The notes under the pieces were generated by a model, which saw nothing but the letters and a program-made list of their open reading frames with translations, made no database searches and was not told the origin of the DNA. DNA of 64,000 bases from JASHPR01 sp963739645 (GTDB lineage Bacteria > Actinomycetota > Actinomycetes > Streptosporangiales > Streptosporangiaceae), in assembly GCA_963739645.1 (NCBI GenBank), contig CAVUBM010000086.1:186001-250000 (forward strand), in the 5' to 3' direction. Both the position numbers and the translations under genes were made by a program. Below, piece by piece: positions 20,273 through 29,465 of the stretch (the stretch's first letter is position 1; each line of letters opens with the position of its first letter).

Positions 20273-22291
20273 ATGGTGAAGATCAGCAAGCTTGGCGTCC
20301 GCACGGTCTCTGCCCTGAGGTCAGCGTCGCCGCTGAAGTCAGCGTCAGGACTGCCGCGGCGGCTCGTGCTCGCTGGGTTACTGGGCCCCGCGCTACTGGC
20401 CATTGGGTTATTGACCACGGGGCTGCCGGCCACGGTGCTGCCCGCCACGGGCGCGCTGGCCAGTACGGGCCGCCCGGCTGACCCGGCGCCGGCCCCGGAC
20501 TTCCGCCACGCCTGCTCGACGGCCACATCGCCCGGGCATGAGGTATGCCAGGCCCTGGTCCAGACCGGCGGGGTGACCCACGCGGGCCTGGTCCGCGACA
20601 GCGTCCCGGCCGGCTACGGGCCCGCCGATCTGCAGAGCGCCTACAGCCTGACGCAGGCCGCGGCCGCGGCGGGCCGGGGCCAGACGGTCGCGATCGTCGA
20701 TGCCTTCGACGACCCGAACGCCGCGTCGGACCTGGCGCTGTACCGCTCCCAGTACCACCTGCCCCCTTGCACCGTGGCCAGCGGCTGCTTCGGCAAGGTC
20801 AACCAGGAGGGCAACGCCAGCCCGCTGCCGCGCGCGGCCGGCCAGACCGGCTGGGACGAGGAGGAGTCCCTGGACCTGGACATGGTGTCCGCGACGTGCC
20901 CGAACTGCCGCATCATCCTGGTGGAGGCGAACAGCGCCGAGATCAGCGACCTTGGCACCGGGGTCAACGCAGCGGTCTCGCTCGGCGCGAAGTTCGTGTC
21001 CAACAGCTACAACGGCCCCGAGCGGGCCAGTGACACCACGGACGACAACGCCTATTTCAAGCACCCCGGCGTGGCCCTGACCGCGGCCGGCGGCGACAGC
21101 GGGTACGGCGTGGGCTACCCGGCCGCCTCCAGGTACGTGACGTCGGTCGGCGGCACCTCGCTGGTCCGCCGCAGCGGCACGGCGCGCGGCTGGAGCGAAG
21201 CCGTCTGGAACGACGCGTCCGGGGCCACAGGCTCCGGCTGCTCGGCCCGTGACGCCAAGCCGTCCTGGCAGACCGACACCGGCTGCCCCCGGCGCACCGA
21301 CAATGACGTGGCTGCCATCGCGAACCCGGAGACCGGGGTCGCGGTCTATGACACCTACGGCAACAACCACGGATGGCAGGTGTTCGGCGGCACATCCGCG
21401 GCCACCCCGATCATCGCCGCCACCTACGCCCTGGCCGGCCCGGCCGCATCCGGCGCCTACCCGGCCCAGTTCCCGTACCTGCACACCAGCCGTCTGCACG
21501 ACATCACATCGGGCAGCGACGGTTCGTGCGGCGGCTCCTACCTGTGCACGGCCAAGGCCGGGTTCGACGGCCCGACCGGGTGGGGCACCCCCGACGGCAC
21601 GGGCGCGTTCCAGGCCACCGACCACAAAGTCACTGTGACCAGCCCGGGCCCCCGGCACAGCACCAGGGGCAAGAAGATCGCCTCGGTGCGGATCAAGGCC
21701 AAGGACTCGGCCTCGGCGCAGACCCTGCGGTTCACCGCCAGCAGGCTGCCGCCGGGCCTGTCGATCAGCACCGGCGGCGTCATCTCCGGCACGCCGAGGG
21801 CCCGGGGGTTCTCCTCGGTCACCGTGCGCGCGACCGACGGCACCGGCATGACTGGCTCGGTGTCGTTCACGTGGTCCGTGGCGTCGGTCGGTGCGGTCCG
21901 GTCCCTGCTGGCCCGCAAGTGCGTGGACGACCGGAACGGCAGCACCGCCGATGGCACCAGGATCCAGATCTATACGTGCCACGGCGGCCAGGCCCAGGTC
22001 TGGACCGCCCATCCCGACGCCGCGGGCAAGCTGCAGCTCAGGCTCACCAAGGCCACGTCGGTGGCTCGGTGCCTGACCGTAACGGGCAGCCGGACCGCGG
22101 CCGGAACCAAGGTCGAGCTGCAGCGCTGCAACGCATCGGCCGGCCAGGAGTGGCAGGCCAAGGGGAACGGTCACCTGGTCAACCCGCGGTCGGGCAAGTG
22201 CCTGGCCGACCCGCGCGCCGGGCCGATCGGCACCCAGCTGGAGATCGTGAGCTGCGCCGTACGGGCGGCGCAGCACTGGGCTCTGCCTTAG
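20273..22291 (+). CDS. secreted S53 (sedolisin-type) serine peptidase with Ig-like and ricin-B lectin domains
   Basis: 672-residue exported protease. A hydrophobic signal segment lies at residues 29-60. The peptidase domain (about 85-450) carries the sedolisin Glu/Asp pair in DEEESLD (Glu197 or Glu198, Asp201), the oxyanion Asp275 in GGDSG, and nucleophile Ser375 in GGTSAATP. A putative Ig domain (about 455-540, ending GLSISTGGVISGTP) follows. The last 130 residues form a ricin-type beta-trefoil with repeated QW-like motifs (AQVWTA, GQEWQA, AQHWAL). The long pro-domain usual for sedolisins is much reduced. It should digest protein at acid pH while the lectin tethers it to glycans; that role is inferred. 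Confidence 0.85.
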   Translation: MVKISKLGVRTVSALRSASPLKSASGLPRRLVLAGLLGPALLAIGLLTTGLPATVLPATGALASTGRPADPAPAPDFRHACSTATSPGHEVCQALVQTGGVTHAGLVRDSVPAGYGPADLQSAYSLTQAAAAAGRGQTVAIVDAFDDPNAASDLALYRSQYHLPPCTVASGCFGKVNQEGNASPLPRAAGQTGWDEEESLDLDMVSATCPNCRIILVEANSAEISDLGTGVNAAVSLGAKFVSNSYNGPERASDTTDDNAYFKHPGVALTAAGGDSGYGVGYPAASRYVTSVGGTSLVRRSGTARGWSEAVWNDASGATGSGCSARDAKPSWQTDTGCPRRTDNDVAAIANPETGVAVYDTYGNNHGWQVFGGTSAATPIIAATYALAGPAASGAYPAQFPYLHTSRLHDITSGSDGSCGGSYLCTAKAGFDGPTGWGTPDGTGAFQATDHKVTVTSPGPRHSTRGKKIASVRIKAKDSASAQTLRFTASRLPPGLSISTGGVISGTPRARGFSSVTVRATDGTGMTGSVSFTWSVASVGAVRSLLARKCVDDRNGSTADGTRIQIYTCHGGQAQVWTAHPDAAGKLQLRLTKATSVARCLTVTGSRTAAGTKVELQRCNASAGQEWQAKGNGHLVNPRSGKCLADPRAGPIGTQLEIVSCAVRAAQHWALP

Positions 22292-22303
22292 CGGGCCCAG
22301 TCC

Positions 22304-23786
22304 TTAGCCGGCCCAGCCCATGGTGCGCTGCACGGCCTTGCGCCAGCGGGCGTACGCCTGCTCGTCCCGGGCCGCGGGCACGAACCTGCGGTCGAGCTGC
22401 CAGGTCGCCGCGAGCTCGGCCTGCGACCGCCACACCCCGGTGGCGAGCCCGGCCAGGAACGCGGCCCCGAGCGCAGTGGTCTCCGCCACGACGGGCCGCT
22501 CCACGGTCACCTGGAGCTGGTCGGCCTGCACCTGCATGAGCAGGTCGTTGGCGCTGGCGCCGCCGTCCACCCTCAGCACGTCCCCGACGGGCGGGCTGGC
22601 GGGCTCGGCGGCGATCAGGTCGGCGACGTCGCGCACCTCGAACGCGATGGCCTCCAGCGCGGCGCGGACCAGGTGCGCCCGGGTCGTCCCGCGGGTCAGG
22701 CCGAACATCGCTGCCGCGTGCGTCCGGGTCCCAGTACGGCGCCCCGAGCCCGGTGAGCGCCGGGACGAACACCACGCCTCCCGAGTCGGGAACCGACCGC
22801 GCCAGCGCCTCGCTCTGGGCGGCGTTGTCGAGCAGGCCGAGCCCGTCGCGCAGCCACTGCACGACCGCGCCGGTCACGAAGACCGACCCCTCGAGCGCGT
22901 AGGTCAGGGCCCCGGAGCCGTCCATCCACGCCACCGTGGACAGCAGCCCGGCCTGCGAGCGCACGATCGAGGTGCCGGTGTTGCACAGCACGAACGACCC
23001 GGTCCCGTACGTGCACTTGGCGGCGCCGGGGTAGAAGCACGCCTGGCCGAACATGGCCGCCTGCTGGTCGCCGGCGATGCCCGCGACCGGCAGGTCGAGG
23101 CCGCCGAACGCGTCCGGGTCGGTGCGCGCCACCAGGCCGGTCGACGGGACCACCTCGGGCAGCGCGTGCGGCGGGACGCCGAACAGCTGGCAGAGCTCCG
23201 CGGACCACTGGCCGGCCTCGATGTCGAACAGCAGCGTCCGCGACGCGTTGGAGGCGTCGGTGACATGGCGGCGGCCGCCGGTCAGCCGGGCGATCAGGTA
23301 GGAGTCGACCGTGCCGACCGCGAGCGACCCGTCGGTGACGCCGGCCCACACGTGCGGGTCGTTCTCGGCCAGCCAGGTCAGCTTCGTGGCGGTGAAGTAC
23401 GGGTCGAGCCGCAGCCCGGTCAGCGCGGTTACCCGCTCCTCGTGACCCTGCTCGCGCAGGCGCGCGCAGATGTCCGCCGTCCTGCGGTCCTGCCAGACGA
23501 TGGCCCGGCGCGGCGCCGTGAGCGTGGCCCGGTCCCACACCACGGCGGTCTCCCGCTGGTTGGTGATCCCGACACAGCTCACCGTGTCCCGGCCGGCCTG
23601 ATCCAGCGCCTGTCCGCAGGCGGCCTGGGCAGCTTGCCAGATGCCCTCCGGCAGGTGCTCCACCCAGCCGGGTTCCGGGTAAAACTGGCGAAACTCCTGA
23701 TAGCCGCGGCCCGCGACAGCGCCGTCAGGGGTGATGACCAGCGCAGTCACGCCTGTTGTTCCGGCGTCGATCGCAAGGACGCTCAT
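22304..23786 (-). CDS. glpK: glycerol kinase (one apparent frameshift)
   Basis: FGGY-family kinase that makes sn-glycerol 3-phosphate from glycerol and ATP. Domain 1 opens with LAIDAGTTGVTALV; CVGITNQRET and IVWQDRRT follow in the family order, and TDASNASRTLLFD is typical of glycerol kinases. The C-terminal ATPase part carries RVDGGASANDLLMQ. The first frame ends near 22709-22713, where one extra base separates DPDARG from MFGLTRGTT; restoring it gives about 494 residues. The ATG at 23786 has no clear ribosome site and may be leaderless. It is divergent from the phosphofructokinase gene, 54 nt apart, linking glycerol entry and lower glycolysis. Confidence 0.93.
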
Positions 23787-23840
23787 GGGCACTAGTGTGG
23801 CGGGCGAAACGGCGAGAGGGACCATGCGAGAGGAAGATCC

Positions 23841-24884
23841 ATGCGAGTCGGAGTTCTGACCGGAGGCGGTGACTGCCCTGGCCTGAACGCGGTCATCCGC
23901 GCCATCGTGCGCACGGGCGTGGATGAGTACGGATACGAGTTCACCGGGTTCCGCGACGGGTGGCGCGGGCCGCTCGAGGGCGACACCATGACCCTGGACG
24001 TGCAGGCGGTGCGCGGCATCCTGCCCCGCGGCGGAACGATTCTCGGCTCGTCCCGGACCAACCCGCTGGGCGAGAGCGCGGCCGCGGGCGGCCGGTCCGG
24101 GCTGGAGCGCGTCGAGGACAACCTCGCGAAGCTCGGCATCGACGCGCTGGTCGCGATCGGCGGCGAGGACACGCTGGGGGTCGCCGCGCGGCTGCACGAT
24201 GAAGGCGTGAAGGTCGTCGGCGTCCCGAAGACCATCGACAACGACCTTGGCCTGACCGACTACACATTCGGCTTCGACACCGCGGTGAATATCGCGATGG
24301 AGGCCATCGACCGGCTGCACACTACGGCGGAGAGTCATCACCGGGCGCTGATCGTCGAGGTGATGGGGCGTAACGCCGGCTGGATCGCGCTGCACGCCGG
24401 GATGGCCGGCGGGGCGAACGTGATCCTGATCCCGGAGCAGCCGTTCGACATCGAGCAGGTCTGCGGCTGGGTCGAGCACCGGTTCCAGACCAGGTACGCG
24501 CCGATCGTGGTGGTGGCCGAGGGCGCGCACCCCAAAGACGGTTACGAGGCGCTGGCCGCCCAGGAACGCGACGCGTTCGGCCACGTCAGGTACGGCGGCG
24601 TCGGGCAGATGCTGGCCTATGAGATCGAGAAGCGCACGGGCAAGGAGGCCCGCGCCACCGTGCTCGGCCACATCCAGCGCGGCGGCACCCCGACCGCGTA
24701 CGACCGGGTGCTGGCCACCCGCTTCGGCACGCACGCGATCCGCGCGGTGGCGGCGGGCGCGTTCGGCGCGATGGTGGCCCTGCGCGGCACGGAGATCGTC
24801 GAGGTGCCGCTCGCCGCGGCGACCGGCGAGCTCAAGCTGGTGCCGCCGGAGCGCTACGCCGAGGCGGAGATCTTCTTCGGCTGA
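23841..24884 (+). CDS. 6-phosphofructokinase, residues favour pyrophosphate as donor
   Basis: 347 residues. It converts fructose 6-phosphate to the 1,6-bisphosphate. TGGGDCPGLNAVIR is the phosphate-donor loop; the catalytic Asp is in PKTIDND (Asp133). Two positions set donor choice in this family: the second acidic residue of GGED (Asp110, a Gly in ATP enzymes) and the Lys of PKTID (Lys130, a Gly in E. coli PfkA). Both are the form found in PPi-dependent enzymes such as that of Amycolatopsis. The ATG at 23841 has GAGAGGAAG upstream. The 3' end overlaps the convergent zinc-finger gene by 31 nt. Confidence 0.9.
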   Translation: MRVGVLTGGGDCPGLNAVIRAIVRTGVDEYGYEFTGFRDGWRGPLEGDTMTLDVQAVRGILPRGGTILGSSRTNPLGESAAAGGRSGLERVEDNLAKLGIDALVAIGGEDTLGVAARLHDEGVKVVGVPKTIDNDLGLTDYTFGFDTAVNIAMEAIDRLHTTAESHHRALIVEVMGRNAGWIALHAGMAGGANVILIPEQPFDIEQVCGWVEHRFQTRYAPIVVVAEGAHPKDGYEALAAQERDAFGHVRYGGVGQMLAYEIEKRTGKEARATVLGHIQRGGTPTAYDRVLATRFGTHAIRAVAAGAFGAMVALRGTEIVEVPLAAATGELKLVPPERYAEAEIFFG

Positions 24885-25525
24885 GCTGTCAGCGCCTGAG
24901 CTGTTTGCGGCTGACCTGGTTGCGACTGGGCTGGTTGGGGCTCAGCCTCGTCCGGCCGGGCCTGCTTGCGGCGGAACGCCGCGGTCTTGACCCGGTTCTG
25001 GCAGGAGGTCGAGCAGAAGCGGCGGGTCGCGTTGCGCGAGGTGTCGACGTAGACCCGGTCGCACCGCGGCGCGGTGCAGACCCCGAGCCGGCCGTGCAGG
25101 TCGCTGCCGAGCACCACGGCCAGCCCGGTGGCGCACCCGGCGGCCCAGCCGGTGACCAGCGAGTCCTCGGCCCCGTGGAAATGCAGGTGCCACGGCTCGC
25201 CGTCGTGCTGGTCCAGCTGCGGCCGGGCGCCGGTGCGGGCCAGCATGGCGTTGACCAGGTCGGCCGCGGCGTCGGTGCGCCCGGCCGCCACCGCGTCGAA
25301 GACCGCGCGGATCTCCTCGGCCACGGTGCGGAACTGCGCGGCCTCGCCCGCCGACACGTCCCGGGTGTCGGGCCGGGCCTCCCGCAGCGCCGCGGTCACC
25401 GCGGCGGGCAGCGCACGGCCACCGGGCGGCAGGTACGGCCTGCCGTGGGCCGCACCCGGAGTCAGCGCGTTGGCCAGCCGGACCGCCACGGTCACGACCG
25501 CATCCATGTGACTGGTGAAATTCAC
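24854..25525 (-). CDS. CGNR zinc-finger protein (ABATE-type putative regulator)
   Basis: 223 residues from the GTG at 25525; an ATG at 25507 is an alternative. The N-terminal 150 residues are the helical ABATE-like stress-associated region. The C-terminus holds the zinc finger C-x4-C-x14-C-x3-C within CTAPRCDRVYVDTSRN and FCSTSCQNRVK. A Gln/Pro/Ala-rich tail overlaps the end of the phosphofructokinase gene. Proteins of this kind are thought to bind DNA, often controlling a neighbour. It is divergent from the MATE pump gene, and a 24-bp imperfect palindrome covers its own start, so autoregulation is plausible. Confidence 0.8.
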   Translation of the reverse strand: MNFTSHMDAVVTVAVRLANALTPGAAHGRPYLPPGGRALPAAVTAALREARPDTRDVSAGEAAQFRTVAEEIRAVFDAVAAGRTDAAADLVNAMLARTGARPQLDQHDGEPWHLHFHGAEDSLVTGWAAGCATGLAVVLGSDLHGRLGVCTAPRCDRVYVDTSRNATRRFCSTSCQNRVKTAAFRRKQARPDEAEPQPAQSQPGQPQTAQALTAQPKKISASA

Positions 25526-25534
25526 TTGACCAGT
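25511..25534. promoter_or_regulatory. 24-bp imperfect palindrome at the start of the zinc-finger gene
   Basis: Half sites ACTGGTgAA and TTgACCAGT are arranged symmetrically, with 9 of 12 positions matching. It covers the GTG start of the CGNR gene. It may be an autoregulatory operator. A -10-like GATAAT toward the MATE gene lies just beyond, at about 25569. Confidence 0.4.
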
Positions 25535-25589
25535 TACGCCCTCGCGTCTAGTTTCGTTACTGTCCAAATGATAATAGCCAGTGACGGCA

Positions 25590-25735
25590 GGCATTGACAG
25601 AGCAGGCATTGACAGGGCAAGCCGCGACCGGGCAGCCAGCGACAGAGCAGGCGGCGACGGAGCAGGCGGCGACGGAGCAGGCAGCGACCGAGCAGGCAGC
25701 GACCGAGCAGGCAGCGACCGAGCAGCCAGCGAGCC
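25590..25735 (+). repeat. 15-bp minisatellite between zinc-finger and MATE genes
   Basis: About eight to nine copies of a 15-bp unit close to GCAGCGACCGAGCAG, with point differences toward the left end. All three forward frames stay open through it; one encodes AATEQ pentapeptides from a TTG at 25594, ending at 25788. It lies upstream of the GTG chosen for the pump, so it is most likely leader DNA. Confidence 0.75.
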
Positions 25736-25744
25736 GGGAGCCTC

Positions 25745-27179
25745 GTGCCGCCCTCGACCGACCCGGTCCGCGTGGCCGGCCCGCCTGAGACGGCGGGCCG
25801 CTGGTCCCGGCCGCGGCGCTGGTCCCGGCCGCGGCGCTCGGCCCGGCGCGGCCGCTGGGTCTGGCCGGGCCGCAGCGACGTGGACCGGGACATCCTGCGG
25901 CTGGCCCTGCCGGCGTTCGGCGCGCTGATCGCCGAGCCGCTGCTGCTGCTGGCCGACTCCGCGATCGTCGGCCGGATCGGCACCGTGCCGCTCGGCGCAC
26001 TGGGCGTGGCCAGCCAGGCGCTCACCACCTTGGTCAGCATCTCGATCTTCCTGGCCTACGGGACCACCGCGGCGGTGGCCCGCCAGCTGGGCGCGGGCCA
26101 CCGGCAGGCCGCGATCAGGCAGGGCATCGACGGGATCTGGCTGGCGGTGGCGATCGGCGCGGCCGTGCTGGCGGTGGCGCTGGCCGCTCGCGCCGGAGAT
26201 CGTCCGGGTCTTCGGCGCCACGCCCGAGGTCAGCCAGGGCGCCGTCACCTACCTGCGGATCAGCCTGTTCGGCGCGCCGTCCATGCTGCTGATCCTGGCC
26301 GGCACCGGGGTGCTGCGCGGCCTCCAGGACACGCGCACGCCGCTGGCCGTGGCGCTGGCCGCGAACGCGGTGAACATCGCGCTGAACGCGACGTTCGTGC
26401 TCGGCCTGGGCCTGGGACTGGCCGGGTCCGCGTCGGGCACGGTCATCGCGCAGACCGCGGGAGCCTGCGTGTACCTAACGGTCATCGCGCGGGGGGCCCG
26501 GCGCGCCGGGGTCGGCCTGGCCGTGGACCGGGCCGGCCTGCGCACGTCCGCGACCGCGGCGGCCGGGCTCATCGTGCGCACGCTGGCCCTGCAGGTGGCG
26601 CTCGTGGTGACCACGGCCGTCGCCGCGCGGCAGGGGAACGCGGCCATCGCGGCGCACCAGATCGCGTTCCGGATCTGGATCCTGCTGACCTTTGCGCTCG
26701 ACGCGGTCGCGATCGCGGGCCAGGCGATCACCGGCCGCTGCCTTGGCGCGGGTGACGTGGCCGGGGCCCGGGCCGCCACCAACCGCATGATCGCCTGGGG
26801 TGCGGTCTACGGGACCGGCTTCTGCCTGCTCCTGCTGCTGACCCGGCCGCTGCTGCCCGGCCTGTTCGCGGTCACCCCGCAGGTGCGGGGGCTGCTGCTG
26901 GCCGTGCTGGTGGTGGCGGCGCTGCAGCAGCCGGTCTCCGGAGTGGTCTTCGTGCTCGACGGGGTGCTGATCGGCGCGGGTGACCAGAACTACCTGGCCT
27001 GGGCCGGGGTCGTGACGCTGGCCGTGTACCTGCCCGCGGTCCTGCTGGTGCCCGTGCTGCACGGCGGCCTGGTGGCGCTGTGGCTGGCCTACAGCCTCTG
27101 GCTGCTGGCCAGGTTCGTCACGCTGGTGTTGCGGGCCCGGGGAAACGCGTGGCTGGTGACGGGCGCGGTGCGCCGCTGA
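25745..27179 (+). CDS. MATE-family efflux pump, DinF-like (one apparent frameshift)
   Basis: Polytopic transporter expelling drugs or metabolites in exchange for Na+ or H+. After a basic N-terminus (RRWSRPRRSARRGR), about 12 membrane helices follow. Family features include LPAFGALIAEPLLLLADSAI, LGALGVASQALT in helix 2 and GVLRGLQDTRTPL after helix 5. Frame one ends in ALAARAGDRPG; one extra base near 26186-26192 hides the true continuation APEIVRVFGATPE. The GTG at 25745 is chosen for GGGAG upstream. The divergent CGNR gene may regulate it. Confidence 0.88.
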
Positions 27180-27271
27180 CCGCAGGCAGGGCCGGCCGAC
27201 AGTGCTAGCGGACAGTGCCAGCCGACAGGGCCGGCCAGAGCAGGGGAGACCCAGGGAAAGGAGAGGCCAGG

Positions 27272-28075
27272 GTGGAGACGGACACGCCAGTGCTGAGCCC
27301 CGGTCAGGCCGCGGCCTGGATCGGCCGCTGGGACGCGCAGCAGCAGGGGTACATGCCCGACCGGGAGGAGCGGTTCACCGCGCTGATCGACGCGGTCGCC
27401 GAGGGGGCGGGCCGGGACGACCCGCTGGTGCTCGACCTCGGCTGCGGGCCCGGCTCGCTCAGCGTGCGGCTGCTGGACCGGATACCCGGCGCCACGGTCA
27501 TCGGCGTCGACGCCGACCCGCTGCTGCTCACGCTGGCCCGGGCCGCGTGGGCGGGCCGGCCCGGCCTGCGCTTCGCCGACCACGACCTGCGCGACGCGGG
27601 CTGGACCGCGGCGCTCGGGCTGGACCGCCCGGCCGACGCCGCGGTCAGCACCACCGCGCTGCACTGGCTCACCCCCGACGCGCTGGCCGCGGTGTACGCC
27701 GAGGTGGCCACCGTGCTGCGGCCGGGCGGCCTGCTGCTGGACGGCGACCACCTGGCCGAGGACGAGGCCACGGCCCCGGCGCTGTTCCGCCTCGGCCGGG
27801 CGCTGGTCGAGCGCGAGGTGCAGCGGCACCCGCCCGCGGCCGGCGCCGAGACCTGGGCCGACTGGTGGGACGCGGTCCGGGCGGCCCCGGCGCTGGCCGG
27901 CCTGGCCGCGCAGCGCGACGCCATGCGCCTGGACTCCGAGCACCACGGCTCGCCCGCGGGGCGGCTCGCCGTGCACGTCGAGGCGCTGCGGAAGGCCGGT
28001 TTCGCCGAGGTCGGCACGCTCTGGCAGCGCGGCGACAACCGCCTCCTCTGCGCCGTCCGCGCGGCTGGCGCCTAG
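27272..28075 (+). CDS. class I SAM-dependent methyltransferase
   Basis: 267 residues from the GTG at 27272, behind GGAAAGGAGAGG. SAM-binding motif I is VLDLGCGPGSLSVRLL (residues about 52-67) and motif II ends VIGVDADPLLL. The post-motif GLDRPADAAVSTTALHWL resembles trans-aconitate and small-molecule methyltransferases. A C-terminal helical cap covers the active site. The acceptor is unknown. It starts 92 nt after the MATE gene on the same strand and could share its transcript. Confidence 0.85.
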   Translation: METDTPVLSPGQAAAWIGRWDAQQQGYMPDREERFTALIDAVAEGAGRDDPLVLDLGCGPGSLSVRLLDRIPGATVIGVDADPLLLTLARAAWAGRPGLRFADHDLRDAGWTAALGLDRPADAAVSTTALHWLTPDALAAVYAEVATVLRPGGLLLDGDHLAEDEATAPALFRLGRALVEREVQRHPPAAGAETWADWWDAVRAAPALAGLAAQRDAMRLDSEHHGSPAGRLAVHVEALRKAGFAEVGTLWQRGDNRLLCAVRAAGA

Positions 28076-28196
28076 CCGGACGGCCGTGGCCAGCTTCCGG
28101 GCCCTCAGGCAGCCGCTGAGGGGGTCCGGCACACGCTGCACATCATGTACCGGCGTCCTGTGACCGGCCCGGTCCCTGGGCTGGCACACTGGAGAG

Positions 28197-29439
28197 ATGT
28201 CCGCGCTGCCCCTAACTTCCCGCGGCGACAGCCAGGCCGCCACCTTGCCCGAGCCGTGCGTGCTGCTGAAGCTGGGCGAGATCGTGCTCAAGGGCAAGAA
28301 CCGGCAGCAGTTTGAGCGCCTGCTGCACGAGAACATCAGGCGGGCGGTGCGTGATCTCGGCATCGCGGTGCAGATCTGGCAGCGCGAGGGGGTCATCGTG
28401 CTGCGCGTCGCCGGAGAGGCGGGGGAGGACGGCGCCGAGACCGCCGCGGACCTGCTGGCCGCGCGCATGCGGAACGTCATGGGGCTGACCAGGGTCTGCC
28501 GCGCGGTGCGGGTCGCGAAGGACCCCGAGGCGGCGGCCGCGGCCGCGGTGCGGCTCACCGCGAACCAGGCGGGCAGCTTCGCGGTCCGGGCCCGGCGGCG
28601 GGACAAGCGGTTCCCGATGAGCTCCGCTCAGCTGGCCACGCTGATCGGCGCCAGGATCCAGGAGGCGTACGGCTACCCGGTCAACCTGTCGCACCCGGAC
28701 ACCACGGTGTTCGTCGAGGTCGATCAGGCCGAGGTGTTCGTGTTCACCGAGGGCCTGCCCGGCCAGGGCGGGCTGCCGGTCAACATGAGCGGCCGGGCGC
28801 TGGTGCTGATGTCCGGCGGCATCGACTCGCCGGTGGCCGCCTACCGGATGATGCGCCGCGGCCTGCGCTGCAGCTTCCTGCACTTCTCTGGCATGCCGCT
28901 GACCGGGCCAGAGTCGGTATACAAGGCGTACGGCCTGGTCCGCGAGCTGGACAAGTTCCAGGGCGGCTCGCGGCTGTTCGTGGTCGCGTTCGGCCGGACG
29001 CAGCAGAAGCTCGCGTCGTCCGGGCGCCGGGCGGCTGCAGATCATGGCGCAGCGCCGGCTGATGCTCAAGACCGGCGAGGCCCTGGCCCGGCGGCTGCGC
29101 GCGGCAGCGCTGGTCACCGGCGACTCGCTGGGCCAGGTCAGCAGCCAGACGCTGACCAACATCACCGCGCTGGACGACGCGGTGACGCTGCCCATCCTGC
29201 GCCCGCTGATCGGCCTGGACAAGACCGAGATCATGGCGGAGGCGCGCCGGATCGCCACGCTGCACATTTCCGAGCTGCCGGACCAGGACTGCTGCTCGCT
29301 GCTGACCCCGCGCCAGGTCGAGACCCGGGCCCGGATCGAGGACTTGCGCCGGATCGAGGCGCGGCTCGACGCGGATGACCTGGCCGAGGAGCTGGCCGCA
29401 GCAGCGCAGGAGCACACCCCGGCGCGCGAGCCCGCCTGA
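28197..29439 (+). CDS. thiI: tRNA 4-thiouridine synthase ThiI (one apparent frameshift)
   Basis: Adenylates U8 of tRNA and transfers sulfur; it may also support thiazole synthesis. Order of domains: N-terminal ferredoxin-like region (LLKLGEIVLKGKNRQQFE), THUMP domain (residues about 75-190) and the PP-loop ATPase with SGGIDSPVAAYRMM near 205. The C-terminal rhodanese domain of the E. coli enzyme is absent, as in many bacteria. The frame breaks at 29022-29024 (GGG for GG); removing one G joins LASSGAGRLQIMAQRR. The C-terminal part shows DQDCCSLLTPR. The family usually takes sulfur from a cysteine desulfurase, none of which is encoded here. Confidence 0.9.
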
Positions 29440-29465
29440 GCTCGCCCGGATCGTGACCGGGCCGG

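Noticed and set aside
25581..25928. Repeat-peptide gene (AATEQ or AGSDR type) in the minisatellite
   Set aside because: All frames are open there because the unit is 15 bp and GC-rich; no ribosome site, and the pump GTG has one.
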